Notes: a model not told the origin generated them from the letters alone. 42,923 nucleotides of DNA from JBBIGV01 sp037447335 (GCA_037447335.1 JBBIGV010000026.1:1-42923), one strand, 5' to 3'. Shown: positions 17,204 to 26,582, counted from the stretch's first letter. Program-made: numbers and translations.

Positions 17204-20200
17204 TTGGTAACGGACAAAATAAAAACACAGCTAGTTGAAACATTTCAGCATCTGAAACAGGGGCGTTTCAGGATCGCTTTGATGAATGCTAAAAAACTTT
17301 ACCACGAAAACCAGGATGATGCGGAAGTACTTTCCTGTTTAGCCTGGGCTTTGCTCGAAAATGGTAATCCTATTGAAGCGCTCGAATTTGCAGATCTGGC
17401 AGTAAAGCTAAATGATTTTGATTCTCTCCCCCGATCGTACAGAGGTTACCTGCTTTTGAGAATGGGTATATATGATGGGGCATTACCAGACCTTGAACAA
17501 GCGATTGCACAGGATGCTTCAACTCCATCGTGGACTTACCTCAATAAAGCCCGGGCATTGGCAGGACTGGGAAGATATTTTGAATCACTTGAAGAACTCG
17601 GAAAATGTAACAATGATTTAGAAGAACCTGACGCCTCATTAGTTAACAGTTTAAAACACTGGGTTAAAATTTGTCTGGGTTTTTCCGGCAATGGTCTCAG
17701 ATATCACCTCAATAATAATTCATCCCTTATAAATGAAGCTCAGCTTGCATATCAGCATAGAGAGTACTGGTTTTCACTATGGGCTTCGGAGATCATTATA
17801 ACTAAAGATTTTCCTTCCTATGAACAGAAAGCTGCAAAACTAATAAAGCTTCAATCACTCATAGCGCTGTTCAGGACAATGCATGCAGAAAATTTTGCTG
17901 ATCTTATCAGGGATGAATTTAGTGATGATATGCAGTTCCGAAGCATCCTGAAAAAGTTAAATAAAATAAATTCGCTGCATACGGCTGAACACATTGATTA
18001 TAATACTTTTATACCCCCTTCAAATGACGCAAGAAAAAACGGCAAGGATAATCTTTTATTTTCCGTTCGCCATGCAAAAACTTACGATCTGATCGAAAAT
18101 ATTCGCTCCGGTAAAAGGACCTACCTTCTTCAATTTAATGTAGAAACTATACGCTACATTGGTGTGGAGGTAGTGTTTGATAATCCTTACTATGAAGACA
18201 GGCGGGCGGATTTCCAGGGTAAGACTATGTGGTTCCTCAATGATATAAAAGTTGGTGAACACCATTTCAACTTCTCTTTGGAAAAGAACTGGAAAACTGT
18301 AGAATTTGTTCAAAGCTGGGGAATGGATACTCCCGGTTTCTGGAATTCGGGCAATGGAAGAGTAGACATTTATCTCGATAAAATAAAAATCTGTTCACAA
18401 AATTTTTCTATCGGGAAATCTGAAATACTTGACCTCGAAAGAAACCAGGAAGACCCGGCAGAACAAAAATATCTTGAAAAACCATACACCGAACAACCGG
18501 GGCAGGTAAAGCGCCAGTCGGAGTTGATTCATGAGCAAACTCTTGAAGAGCTGCTTGATGAACTTAACAGCTACACCGGATTGCTTAGCGTCAAACAATC
18601 AATAAATGATTTCATTGCTCATCTCAAATTTATCAACGAAAGAAAAAAACTCGGGTTAAAAGCCCAGGAAAGCTTTCCGCTTAATCTTGTCTTCCTCGGT
18701 AATCCCGGTACAGGTAAAACTACTATTGCAAGGCTGCTCGGGAAAATTTTTAAGTCACTTGGAATATTAAAGAACGGTCACATAATTGAAGTTGACAGGA
18801 GCGGTCTGGTTGGGCAGTATATTGGTGAGACTGCTCAAAAAACCGACAAGGTTATCACCGAAGCGATGGGTGGGTTATTATTCATTGATGAAGCTTACGC
18901 CCTGAAAAAAGAAGGCGGAGGGCAGGATTTCGGGCAGGAAGCCATTGACACTCTGCTAAAACGAATGGAAGATAACAACGGAGAATTTGCTGTGATTGCC
19001 GCCGGTTATCCTGATCCAATGAACAAATTTTTATTGTCAAACCCGGGATTAAAATCCCGATTTACCCATTTTTTCAACTTCGAAGATTATTCCCCGGAAG
19101 AACTTGAGGAAATTATCTCTTCAATGGCAGTGAAAGAAGATTATAATATTTCCGACAATGCGCTTGAAGTGCTTAACAAGGAATTTACCAGGTTGTACAG
19201 GCTTCGAGATGCAACTTTCGGAAATGCGCGGCTTGTCCGCAATCTGTTTAACGAGGCAAAACTTCAGCTTGGCAAACGTTACCTGAGCCTTCCCCCTGCT
19301 GAACGAAAAAAAGAAACTATGACAACTATTCTAGCTGAAGATATCTCTGCAGTGCTTGCAAAGTCTTCATACCAGGAAGCTAAAATCGGAATTGATGAGG
19401 AGGCATTAGAAAAAGCGCTTCAAAAAATTGAAAAGCTTACCGGACTTCAAACGGTAAAGAAAGAAACTTTTGAGCTGGTTAAGCTTGCAAGATACCATCA
19501 CGAGCAGGGTGATAACTTAAGAGAAAAACTATCATCCCATTTCCTTTTCCTTGGTAACCCGGGTACAGGTAAAACTACCGTTGCAAGATTATTCGGTGAG
19601 ATTTACTCTGCGCTCGGTATATTGCCAAAAGGACACCTCATTGAAACTGACAGGCAGGCGCTTGTCGGAAGTTATGTGGGTCAAACTGCCGAGAAAACAA
19701 AAAACGTGATTGATAAAGCTATCGGAGGCACTCTCTTTATTGATGAGGCTTACACTCTTACAAAAAAAGGTGATGCATCAGGCTCTGATTTCGGTAAAGA
19801 AGCAATAGAAACTTTACTTAAAAGAATGGAAGATGATCGCGGTAAATTCATTGTGATTGCAGCAGGCTATACCAATGAAATGAATCACTTTATAGACAGC
19901 AATCCGGGCTTGCAGTCGCGATTTACTAAAAAAATAATTTTTGAAGATTATTCTCCTGATGAACTTATGCAAATTGCTGAACAACTGCTTCAGGACAGAA
20001 GTAATATATTACAGGATGATGCTAAAACAGAGCTTGCTTCTTACTTCAACGAAATCTATCAAAAACGGGATAAATCTTTCGGTAATGCCAGACTTGTAAG
20101 AAATCTTATCGAACAAATATCAAAAAAACATTTGCTCAGGATTGCCGACCTCCCACCCGATGAAAGAACTGCTGATGTGCTGAAGCACATTACATTAACA

Positions 20201-21082
20201 GATATCAAAGATCTTATCATCTCAAAAAAAGATAATGCGCCTTCAACCGGAAACGAAAATCTTCTTGACAGTTATCTATCGGAGTTAAATGAATTAGCAG
20301 GACTTGATTCGGTAAAGCATTCAGTTGAAAAGCTTGTAAACAGCCTGAAGGTTGCGCGTCTGCGCAAGGAGCGGGGGTTACAAGTAATTTCAAAAAATCT
20401 CAACGCTGTTTTTATGGGTAACCCCGGTACCGGTAAAACTGCAGTAGCCGGATTGTTAAGCAACATCTACAGGGAAATGGGTTTGCTTGAAAAAGGTCAT
20501 TTAATAGAAACTGACCGAACTTCGCTTGTTGCAGCTTATCACGGCGAAACATCGGTTAAAACGGATTCAGTAATTCAAAAAGCGCTGGGGGGGATTCTTT
20601 TTATCGATGAGGCTTATCTGCTTACAAAAAATCTTAACGGTTTAGGGCAGGAAGCTCTGGACACTATTCTCAGACGAATGGAGGAATTCAGGGAAAACCT
20701 TGTTGTTATTATTTCCGGTGATAAAAATGAAATGAAACAGTTTCTTGATAATAATCCGGTTATTCAGTCATACTTCCCGAACAGTTTTTTGTTTGATGAT
20801 TATCAGCCGCGCGAACTTCTGGAAATAGCGCTGGATATGAGCAGTAAAAACGGCTATATACTTGATGAGGGGGCATGGCAGTTGTTCCTGGAGATTTGCA
20901 CGGAAATTTATAACAACAGAGGAAACAATTTCAGCAATGCACGCGTGGTCAGAAGTTTATTGTACAAGGCTATCAGCAACCAGGAAGAACGCATACTAAA
21001 TCTGCCAGAGGTAAAAGATGATGATCTGGTTACCATAACGCTGGAAGATGTTTCAAAAATTGACTACCACAATTTCATATAA
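17204..21082 (+). CDS. TPR protein with three tandem CbbX/EccA-type AAA+ ATPase domains
   Basis: A 1292-residue protein with a TTG start and no clear ribosome site. Residues ~5-150 are about four TPR-like helical repeats. Residues ~150-285 are helical. Residues ~286-409 are a beta-rich domain I do not recognise. Three AAA+ modules of the CbbX/CfxQ/SpoVK type follow, with Walker A GNPGTGKT at 499-506, 784-791 and 1072-1079, and Walker B FIDEA with Asp-Glu at 562-563, 847-848 and 1135-1136. Sensor-2-like NARLVRNL motifs follow in each. The second-region arginine (SRF) is at 619 and 906, but the third module has Tyr1190 instead. EccA (TPR plus one CbbX-type AAA+) is the nearest known layout. A remodelling ATPase working on protein complexes is likely; the target is unknown. 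It stands alone between the groE terminator and a convergent phosphatase gene. Confidence 0.85.
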   Translation: MVTDKIKTQLVETFQHLKQGRFRIALMNAKKLYHENQDDAEVLSCLAWALLENGNPIEALEFADLAVKLNDFDSLPRSYRGYLLLRMGIYDGALPDLEQAIAQDASTPSWTYLNKARALAGLGRYFESLEELGKCNNDLEEPDASLVNSLKHWVKICLGFSGNGLRYHLNNNSSLINEAQLAYQHREYWFSLWASEIIITKDFPSYEQKAAKLIKLQSLIALFRTMHAENFADLIRDEFSDDMQFRSILKKLNKINSLHTAEHIDYNTFIPPSNDARKNGKDNLLFSVRHAKTYDLIENIRSGKRTYLLQFNVETIRYIGVEVVFDNPYYEDRRADFQGKTMWFLNDIKVGEHHFNFSLEKNWKTVEFVQSWGMDTPGFWNSGNGRVDIYLDKIKICSQNFSIGKSEILDLERNQEDPAEQKYLEKPYTEQPGQVKRQSELIHEQTLEELLDELNSYTGLLSVKQSINDFIAHLKFINERKKLGLKAQESFPLNLVFLGNPGTGKTTIARLLGKIFKSLGILKNGHIIEVDRSGLVGQYIGETAQKTDKVITEAMGGLLFIDEAYALKKEGGGQDFGQEAIDTLLKRMEDNNGEFAVIAAGYPDPMNKFLLSNPGLKSRFTHFFNFEDYSPEELEEIISSMAVKEDYNISDNALEVLNKEFTRLYRLRDATFGNARLVRNLFNEAKLQLGKRYLSLPPAERKKETMTTILAEDISAVLAKSSYQEAKIGIDEEALEKALQKIEKLTGLQTVKKETFELVKLARYHHEQGDNLREKLSSHFLFLGNPGTGKTTVARLFGEIYSALGILPKGHLIETDRQALVGSYVGQTAEKTKNVIDKAIGGTLFIDEAYTLTKKGDASGSDFGKEAIETLLKRMEDDRGKFIVIAAGYTNEMNHFIDSNPGLQSRFTKKIIFEDYSPDELMQIAEQLLQDRSNILQDDAKTELASYFNEIYQKRDKSFGNARLVRNLIEQISKKHLLRIADLPPDERTADVLKHITLTDIKDLIISKKDNAPSTGNENLLDSYLSELNELAGLDSVKHSVEKLVNSLKVARLRKERGLQVISKNLNAVFMGNPGTGKTAVAGLLSNIYREMGLLEKGHLIETDRTSLVAAYHGETSVKTDSVIQKALGGILFIDEAYLLTKNLNGLGQEALDTILRRMEEFRENLVVIISGDKNEMKQFLDNNPVIQSYFPNSFLFDDYQPRELLEIALDMSSKNGYILDEGAWQLFLEICTEIYNNRGNNFSNARVVRSLLYKAISNQEERILNLPEVKDDDLVTITLEDVSKIDYHNFI

Positions 21083-21101
21083 AAGTAATAACTGTCCGGC
21101 A

Positions 21102-21791
21102 TCATTCAATATCTTTCAATGAAGTCGGAACTGTGAGCAAATCAATTATTTTACTTTCCTCCACAATTACTGCACTTAGTTTATTCCCTGTAAAAGCAGA
21201 TGTATCGAGATATGCTGCGTTGTTTGACTTTACCAGCATTACATCCCGCTGCCTTGTATGCCCAACTATCTGAAGTTTTCCAAGATCTAATAGTGTATCC
21301 CTGTTCCATAAAACGCCGTGCTGGCTGTTTATCTCAGCATAAATAAGATTATGAAGCCTTTCAAATTCACTGAGGGGATGTTTTGCGAGCTTGCTTTTAT
21401 AATAACGTGAAATGCCTGCGTGCGATATAAAGCAATCCTCAAGGTCAAAGTAAAGAGGTGAGTCAATTATCAGATCAAGATGCCTCTGAACTTCTTCTCC
21501 CCTGTCTTCATAAGAAAGAATTGTTTTTTCTGAGCCATTATATATCCATGCTTTGCCCAGATCACTCTGAGGATGCTTAATAAAATAGTAGAACATGTAA
21601 TCGTGATTACCCGGTGTAAATTTTATATTTTCTTTGATCACAAACTCAACCACTTCAAAGCTGAAGTTTCCCCGGTCAACAAGATCACCGACACAGTAAA
21701 GGGGTATCTCCTTATACTTTTCCCTGATTTTTTTGACGAGCGTGGTAAGAGTATAAAAACAGCCGTGAATATCACCAATAACAGCAATCAT
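21102..21791 (-). CDS. PPP-family serine/threonine phosphatase or metallophosphoesterase
   Basis: A 229-residue cytoplasmic protein. It carries the canonical PPP metal motifs in order: GDIHG (residues 6-10), GDLVDRG, GNHD, then SHAGIS and VGHTRQ, with a late DTSAFTG. The length and motif spacing match bacterial PrpA/ApaH-like PPP enzymes such as lambda phosphatase. It may remove phosphate from proteins or hydrolyse dinucleoside polyphosphates; the GHT motif leaves both open. It is 12 bases downstream of the CoA-transferase gene on the same strand, so cotranscription is likely, and convergent with the triple-AAA+ gene 20 bases away. Confidence 0.85.
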   Translation of the reverse strand: MIAVIGDIHGCFYTLTTLVKKIREKYKEIPLYCVGDLVDRGNFSFEVVEFVIKENIKFTPGNHDYMFYYFIKHPQSDLGKAWIYNGSEKTILSYEDRGEEVQRHLDLIIDSPLYFDLEDCFISHAGISRYYKSKLAKHPLSEFERLHNLIYAEINSQHGVLWNRDTLLDLGKLQIVGHTRQRDVMLVKSNNAAYLDTSAFTGNKLSAVIVEESKIIDLLTVPTSLKDIE

Positions 21792-21803
21792 TTTATGTGT
21801 AAA

Positions 21804-23156
21804 TCAAATATGAAACGTATTACGGGCATACTCAGTAAGTTCATCTCTGAATGAAGGGTGTGCAATACTGATAAGATCGCGGGCACGTTGCTGAACGGAT
21901 TTACCATAAAGCTGAACTGCCCCGTACTCAGTTACAACATAATGAACATCACCTCTTGAAGTAACCACACCTGCGCCGGGTTTAAGTTGTGGTACTATAC
22001 GCGAGATTTTTCCATCCTTTGTTGCAGATGGCAGCGCTATTATGGGTTTTCCATTTTCAGAATGTGCAGCGCCCCGGATAAAATCAACCTGTCCGCCAAT
22101 TCCACTGTAAAATTTAGACCCAATTGAATCGGCACATACCTGTCCGGTAAGATCTATCTCAATGGCGGAATTTATCGCCACCATTTTATCATTCTTGGCA
22201 ATTATGAATGGATCGTTCACATATTCCTGCGGATGGAATTCAATTATCGGGTTGTTGTCAATAAAATCATAAACTTTCCTGGTTCCGAGCACAAAACCTG
22301 CAATTATCTTTCCCGGATGAAGGGTCTTCTTTTCGCCATTAATGATACCCATTTCAACGAGCTCAATAAGACCGTCAGAAAACATTTCCGTATGTATGCC
22401 GATGTCTTTATGATTTTTAAGATACCTGAGAACCGAATCAGGAATAGCGCCGATACCCATCTGCAAAGTTGATCCATCTTCGATCATGCCCGCAATGGTC
22501 TGTCCGATTTTATCATAGATCTGAAGCTGTCCTGCATCAGCATTTGGGTCAACCTGCGGAAGTTCTTTAATCGGTTCATCAAACTCAACAATATGATGTA
22601 TTTTATTTATGTGAATGAAACTATCGCCTAAAGTTCTGGGCATTTCGCTGTTTACCTGGGCAATAATTACTTTTGCTCTTTCAGCAGGAGTTTTGATGGT
22701 GCCGACATCCACACCATAGCTGCAAAATCCGTGTTCGTCCGGAGGTGAAACATTTATTAATGCAACGTCAACATTAATCAGCCCCTGCTTGAATAACATT
22801 GTCACTTCACTTAAAAAGATAGGAATGAATTCGGCTCTGCCTTCATTTACAGCCTTCCTGGTATTTGCACCAATGAAAAAAGCTTTATGCCTGAAGTGCT
22901 TTTCCATTCCGGGCTGAATGTAAGGTAATTCACCTACAACAAGTATGTGATAGATAGTAACATTTTCAAGTTCATCCTTTCGTCTTACCATAGCGCGCAC
23001 AAGTTCAAGCGGAACAGCACACCCGGGTTGAATAACAACTACGTCGCCTGATTTCAGAACTTCCAGTGCTTTGTCTGATGAAACTACTTTACTATTATAA
23101 ACCCTTAATAAATTAGTCGGTATTTGTTTTCTTATTCTTATATCTTCTTTTGTCAT
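21804..23156 (-). CDS. Acetyl-CoA hydrolase/transferase family protein (4-hydroxybutyrate CoA-transferase-like)
   Basis: The product has 450 residues from the ATG at 23156; a GTG two codons earlier is possible. The family motifs are GDVVVIQPGCAVP near residue 40, INVSPPDEHGFCSYGV near 138, MGIGAIP and then GIHTEMFSDG. In that last motif the Glu is the CoA-ester-forming catalytic residue of the family (as in 4-hydroxybutyrate CoA-transferase). The C-terminal domain has GIGGQVDFIRGA. It transfers CoA between acetate or another short acid and an acyl-CoA in the cytoplasm. It follows alanine dehydrogenase by about 99 bases and precedes the phosphatase by 12. Its neighbours suggest fermentation or organic acid use. 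Confidence 0.88.
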   Translation of the reverse strand: MTKEDIRIRKQIPTNLLRVYNSKVVSSDKALEVLKSGDVVVIQPGCAVPLELVRAMVRRKDELENVTIYHILVVGELPYIQPGMEKHFRHKAFFIGANTRKAVNEGRAEFIPIFLSEVTMLFKQGLINVDVALINVSPPDEHGFCSYGVDVGTIKTPAERAKVIIAQVNSEMPRTLGDSFIHINKIHHIVEFDEPIKELPQVDPNADAGQLQIYDKIGQTIAGMIEDGSTLQMGIGAIPDSVLRYLKNHKDIGIHTEMFSDGLIELVEMGIINGEKKTLHPGKIIAGFVLGTRKVYDFIDNNPIIEFHPQEYVNDPFIIAKNDKMVAINSAIEIDLTGQVCADSIGSKFYSGIGGQVDFIRGAAHSENGKPIIALPSATKDGKISRIVPQLKPGAGVVTSRGDVHYVVTEYGAVQLYGKSVQQRARDLISIAHPSFRDELTEYARNTFHI

Positions 23157-23255
23157 AGTCACGATAAATATTTGTCTCGGAAAAAAATTCCAATAAGTTA
23201 ATTGAAGCGGGACGAATTAATAGATGCACAAATCATCTGTCTAATTCCCCTTTTG

Positions 23256-24377
23256 TTAATTAGTAGAAAAAACCCTGAGCCTCCTGTATTCAATATTAAA
23301 GGTGTTAGCAAGGGGTTCATTAGAACAATAACCATTATAAGTACACACACCTTTAGCCAGACCCACATCACCGAGCAGAGCTTCAGCAATACCATTATCA
23401 GCAACATTCTGAATATAGGGGAACGAAGCATTATTCAGACCATAACTTGCTGTACGAGCAACAATTGCGGGCATATTCGGAACGCAGTAGTGAATTACAT
23501 CATTGTAGAGATAAACAGGATCAGATAGCGTTGTAATGCGGCTTGTTTCAATGCAGCCACCCTGGTCAATTGAAACATCAACAACTACCGACCCTTTTTT
23601 CATTTGCATGATCATTTCTTTGGTTACCAAATGAGGAGCTTTTTCACCTTTAATTAATACCGCTCCGATAAGAACATCTGCAAATTTAACTCCCCGCGAG
23701 ATTGTGTAAGCATTTGCCATAACGGTAGTAATTCTTTTTCTGAAACTATTATCAAGTCTTCTTAGCCTGCTAAGATCATTATCAATTACGATTACCTGCG
23801 CGCCTCTTCCTAAAGCAGCGCGGGCGGCAGAAGTTCCTACAACACCTGCACCAAGAATTACCACAGCCGCTGGAGCAACGCCTGTAATACCGCCAAGCAG
23901 AATACCTCTTCCGCCTTCCGAATAACTTTCGAGATATCTTTCAGCAACCTGAATAGCAAGCTGCCCGGCAATTTCACTCATAGAATGAAGTATTGGTAAC
24001 CGACTATCGCTCTCAATTAATTCAAGACCAATTGCAATTATCTTCTTTTTGAGGAGTTGTTCAACAATATTTTTTTTGCCTACGTGAAGCTGCAGAAATG
24101 AAAAAAGTATCTGTTCTTCCTGAAGTAAATTAACTTCTTCTTCAGTAGGAGAAGTAACTTTGACAACCATCTCGGCTCTTTGAAAGGCTTCTTCCCTGCT
24201 GTAAACAATTTGTGCACCGGTTTTGATATAGTCCTCATCGCTGAAATGACTGCCTAAACCGGCGCCTGACTGAATGTAAACTGTATGCCCTGATCTTACC
24301 AGGGCATCTACTCCGGCAGGCGCTAAAGCAACCCGCCGCTCTTCATTTGATGTTTCTTTTGGTATGCCAATTCTCAT
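23256..24377 (-). CDS. ald: Alanine dehydrogenase
   Basis: A 373-residue protein of normal length for NAD-dependent alanine dehydrogenase. It starts MRIGIPKETSNEERRVALAPAGV, here split as MRIGIPKE and RRVALAPAGV. The substrate domain motifs are LFSFLQLHV and SEIAGQLA. The NAD-binding Rossmann motif is GAGVVGTSAARAALGRGA with the acidic VIDND at the end of strand two. The C-terminal motif VPNMPAIVARTAS is conserved. It interconverts L-alanine with pyruvate and ammonia, in the cytoplasm. The C-terminal ~10 residues (RRLRVFSTN) run slightly beyond the usual end. Its promoter must lie in the 449-base gap upstream, shared divergently with etfB. Confidence 0.93.
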   Translation of the reverse strand: MRIGIPKETSNEERRVALAPAGVDALVRSGHTVYIQSGAGLGSHFSDEDYIKTGAQIVYSREEAFQRAEMVVKVTSPTEEEVNLLQEEQILFSFLQLHVGKKNIVEQLLKKKIIAIGLELIESDSRLPILHSMSEIAGQLAIQVAERYLESYSEGGRGILLGGITGVAPAAVVILGAGVVGTSAARAALGRGAQVIVIDNDLSRLRRLDNSFRKRITTVMANAYTISRGVKFADVLIGAVLIKGEKAPHLVTKEMIMQMKKGSVVVDVSIDQGGCIETSRITTLSDPVYLYNDVIHYCVPNMPAIVARTASYGLNNASFPYIQNVADNGIAEALLGDVGLAKGVCTYNGYCSNEPLANTFNIEYRRLRVFSTN

Positions 24378-24826
24378 TTAGTTTTACTTTCAAAAAGTAT
24401 ATGTTTTTATTGACAAAATTACCCATTCTACGCCTGACTTACAACAAAAACACTTGTTCAAATGTTGAATTTGAGGGAAGATGCGCTGCATTGAGTCCTG
24501 TATTTTTAAGGCTAATATTACTCAATACTTTTTGTTGCAGACGCCGGATGCCCTCCCTAGCGCAAGGTAAACCGGATGCTGGTCTGCAGGTATCAGATAA
24601 TAGGGTTTGCGGGCATATAACCTTTGCTGGTAAAAGGGATAATCCTGGTGTGGTTTCCAATTGTTTTTGGTTGAATTAAAATGTGATTTTCAGATAATTG
24701 TTTTGTAAGACGATTTTAAAATTTATATCATTTTTTTCATCAGATAGATAGTTTGATTTTAGACTCCCTATTTTTATATTTTTTATTATAAATTAGGCAT
24801 GTATAAATATTTTATTTGGAGGAAAA
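24378..24826. other. 449-base divergent intergenic region with inverted repeat
   Basis: This gap separates ald (minus) from etfB (plus). Short open frames in it have no ribosome site and look fortuitous. A G/C-richer island at about 24480-24660 contains TGCAGAC at 24536-24542 paired with GTCTGCA at 24582-24588, enclosing a direct repeat CCGGATGC (24544-24551 and 24572-24579). That could be a small structured RNA, an operator region or a decayed repeat element; I cannot tell which. The rest is AT-rich and holds the probable etf promoter. Confidence 0.5.
24753..24780 (+). promoter_or_regulatory. Possible etfB promoter
   Basis: TTGATT at 24753-24758 and TATATT at 24775-24780 are separated by 16 bases, 46 bases before the etfB ATG. 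The match resembles the groE promoter in this window but lies in an AT-rich stretch, so chance is a real possibility. Confidence 0.35.
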
Positions 24827-25579
24827 ATGAAAATAGCAGTATGCGTAAGCCATGTTCCTGACACTGCTGCTAAAATTAAAATCGGTTCTGATGAAAAATC
24901 TATTGACCAGACTGGAGTTACTTATATAATTAACCCGTATGATGAATTTGCAGTAGAAGAAGCACTCAGAACGAAAGAGAAACTCGGCGGCGAAAGTGAA
25001 GTAACAGTTATAAGTCTTGGTGGTGATTCAAACAAAGAAACGATCCGTAAAGCTTTAGCTATGGGTGCTGATAAGGGCGTGCTGTTAAAAGACGATAACT
25101 GGCGAGATTCCTTTTCGATTGCCAAAGCACTTGCGGAGGAAATTAAATCCTTTGGCTGCGAGATTGTATTCTTCGGTAAACAATCTGTTGATTTTGACAA
25201 TTCAATAGTTGGGCAGCTAACCGCAGAGCTGCTGGGATACGCCTGCATTTCTGTTGTTGTTGATCTCAAAATTGAAGGAAACAAAGTAATTGCCGAGCGT
25301 GAAGTTGAAGGTGGACGGGAGGTTGTTGAAGCTTCTTTTCCTGTTGTAATTACCGCTCAAAAAGGATTGAACGAGCCAAGGTATGCTTCACTGAAAGGCA
25401 TTATGGCTGCCAAGAAAAAAACGATTGAAGAAAAACCTGCATCGCCTGCAGGGAATTTCATCTCGGCGGAGTATTTGAAACTTCCGCCGCCTAAACAACC
25501 AGGCAAAATAATCGGAACTGATGTATCAGCAGTTCCTGAACTGGTCAGGCTGCTGAAAGAAGAAGCAAAAGTAATTTAA
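24827..25579 (+). CDS. etfB: Electron transfer flavoprotein beta subunit
   Basis: A 250-residue protein of normal EtfB length. It begins MKIAVCVSHVPDTAAKIKIG and contains the conserved NPYDEFAVEEALR helix, GGDSNKETIRKALAMGADKG (the adenine-binding region) and the late EREVEGGREVVEASFPVVIT segment. With EtfA it forms the FAD-carrying heterodimer that moves electrons from acyl-CoA and related dehydrogenases to the quinone pool or other partners. A strong ribosome site (GGAGG at 24818-24822) precedes the ATG. etfA follows 12 bases later. No dehydrogenase or ETF:quinone oxidoreductase is adjacent, so the partner lies elsewhere. Confidence 0.96.
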   Translation: MKIAVCVSHVPDTAAKIKIGSDEKSIDQTGVTYIINPYDEFAVEEALRTKEKLGGESEVTVISLGGDSNKETIRKALAMGADKGVLLKDDNWRDSFSIAKALAEEIKSFGCEIVFFGKQSVDFDNSIVGQLTAELLGYACISVVVDLKIEGNKVIAEREVEGGREVVEASFPVVITAQKGLNEPRYASLKGIMAAKKKTIEEKPASPAGNFISAEYLKLPPPKQPGKIIGTDVSAVPELVRLLKEEAKVI

Positions 25580-25591
25580 CAAAGGAAAAAA

Positions 25592-26563
25592 ATGTCTGAT
25601 AAAATTATTGTAATACTTGAACAACGGGAAAATCTGATTAAGAAAGCATCTTTCGAATCAGTCTCTGCTGCTGTTAAACTTGCTGAATCTTTAAATCTCG
25701 AAACCGAAGCAGTTACAGCCGGTGATGCAATTGATAATTTAGCTGATGTATCAAAATTCGGAATTAAAAAAATTACTCACTTTAAAAACAGTGGATTAAA
25801 AAACTATTCGCCTTCAGCTTATACAAAGATATTTACAGATTATATCAAAGAAAACAATTTCGGTTACATCATCTTAGCCAATACTTCATTTGGGAAAGAC
25901 CTTGCTCCAAGAATTGCCGCAAGACTTGACTGCGGATGTCTTATGGACTGCGTTGACCTGCAGATTAATGATGGAAAAGTTATTGCGACGAGACCTGTGT
26001 ATGCCGGCAAGGCCCTCTTCAAGGCTTCGCTTAACAGTAATGTTAAGATAATTACTAACCGTCCTAATGTTTTCAAGGCTGTAATTGTGGATCAGCCTGC
26101 TGAACCATCCAAAAATGTTGTTGAAATAGACTCGCCGGATTTAAGCACAAAAGTAATCGAGTTCAAAAAGTCCGAAGGTAAACTTGATGTGGCTGAAGCA
26201 GATATCATTGTTTCCGGCGGCAGAGGATTAAAAGGCCCGGAAAACTTCCATCTGATTGAAGAATTAGCCGGGGCATTGGGCGGAGCCGTCGGCGCTTCTC
26301 GAGCAGTTGTTGATGCAGGGTGGAGACCACACGGGGAGCAGGTTGGGCAAACAGGTAAAACGGTATCTCCAAACCTATATGTTGCTTGCGGAATTTCCGG
26401 AGCAATTCAACACCTTGCGGGTATGTCATCTGCAAAGTATATTGTTGCCATCAATAAAGATAAAGATGCACCAATATTTTCTGTTGCAGATTTTGGAATT
26501 GCCGGTGATATATTCGAGATAATACCAGCATTAACTCAGGAAATTAAAAGAATTAAATCATAA
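25592..26563 (+). CDS. etfA: Electron transfer flavoprotein alpha subunit
   Basis: A 323-residue protein, typical of EtfA. The N-terminal domain resembles EtfB. The C-terminal FAD-binding domain carries SGGRGLKGPENF, VGASRAVVDAGWRPHGEQVGQTG (given in parts: ASRAVVDAGW and EQVGQTGKTVSP), GISGAIQHLAGM and INKDKDAPIFSVADFGI. These match the residues that hold FAD in the family. It is the partner of EtfB in an electron-transfer heterodimer. The ATG is 12 bases after etfB, preceded by AAAGGA, and the bifunctional nuclease gene follows 19 bases downstream. Confidence 0.96.
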   Translation: MSDKIIVILEQRENLIKKASFESVSAAVKLAESLNLETEAVTAGDAIDNLADVSKFGIKKITHFKNSGLKNYSPSAYTKIFTDYIKENNFGYIILANTSFGKDLAPRIAARLDCGCLMDCVDLQINDGKVIATRPVYAGKALFKASLNSNVKIITNRPNVFKAVIVDQPAEPSKNVVEIDSPDLSTKVIEFKKSEGKLDVAEADIIVSGGRGLKGPENFHLIEELAGALGGAVGASRAVVDAGWRPHGEQVGQTGKTVSPNLYVACGISGAIQHLAGMSSAKYIVAINKDKDAPIFSVADFGIAGDIFEIIPALTQEIKRIKS

Positions 26564-26582
26564 AGACTTAGGAGTTTTATCT

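Noticed and set aside
24347..24679. 110-codon and 73-codon frames in the ald-etfB gap
   Set aside because: No ribosome site, no recognisable domain, Cys/Arg-rich composition typical of chance frames; one overlaps the start of ald.
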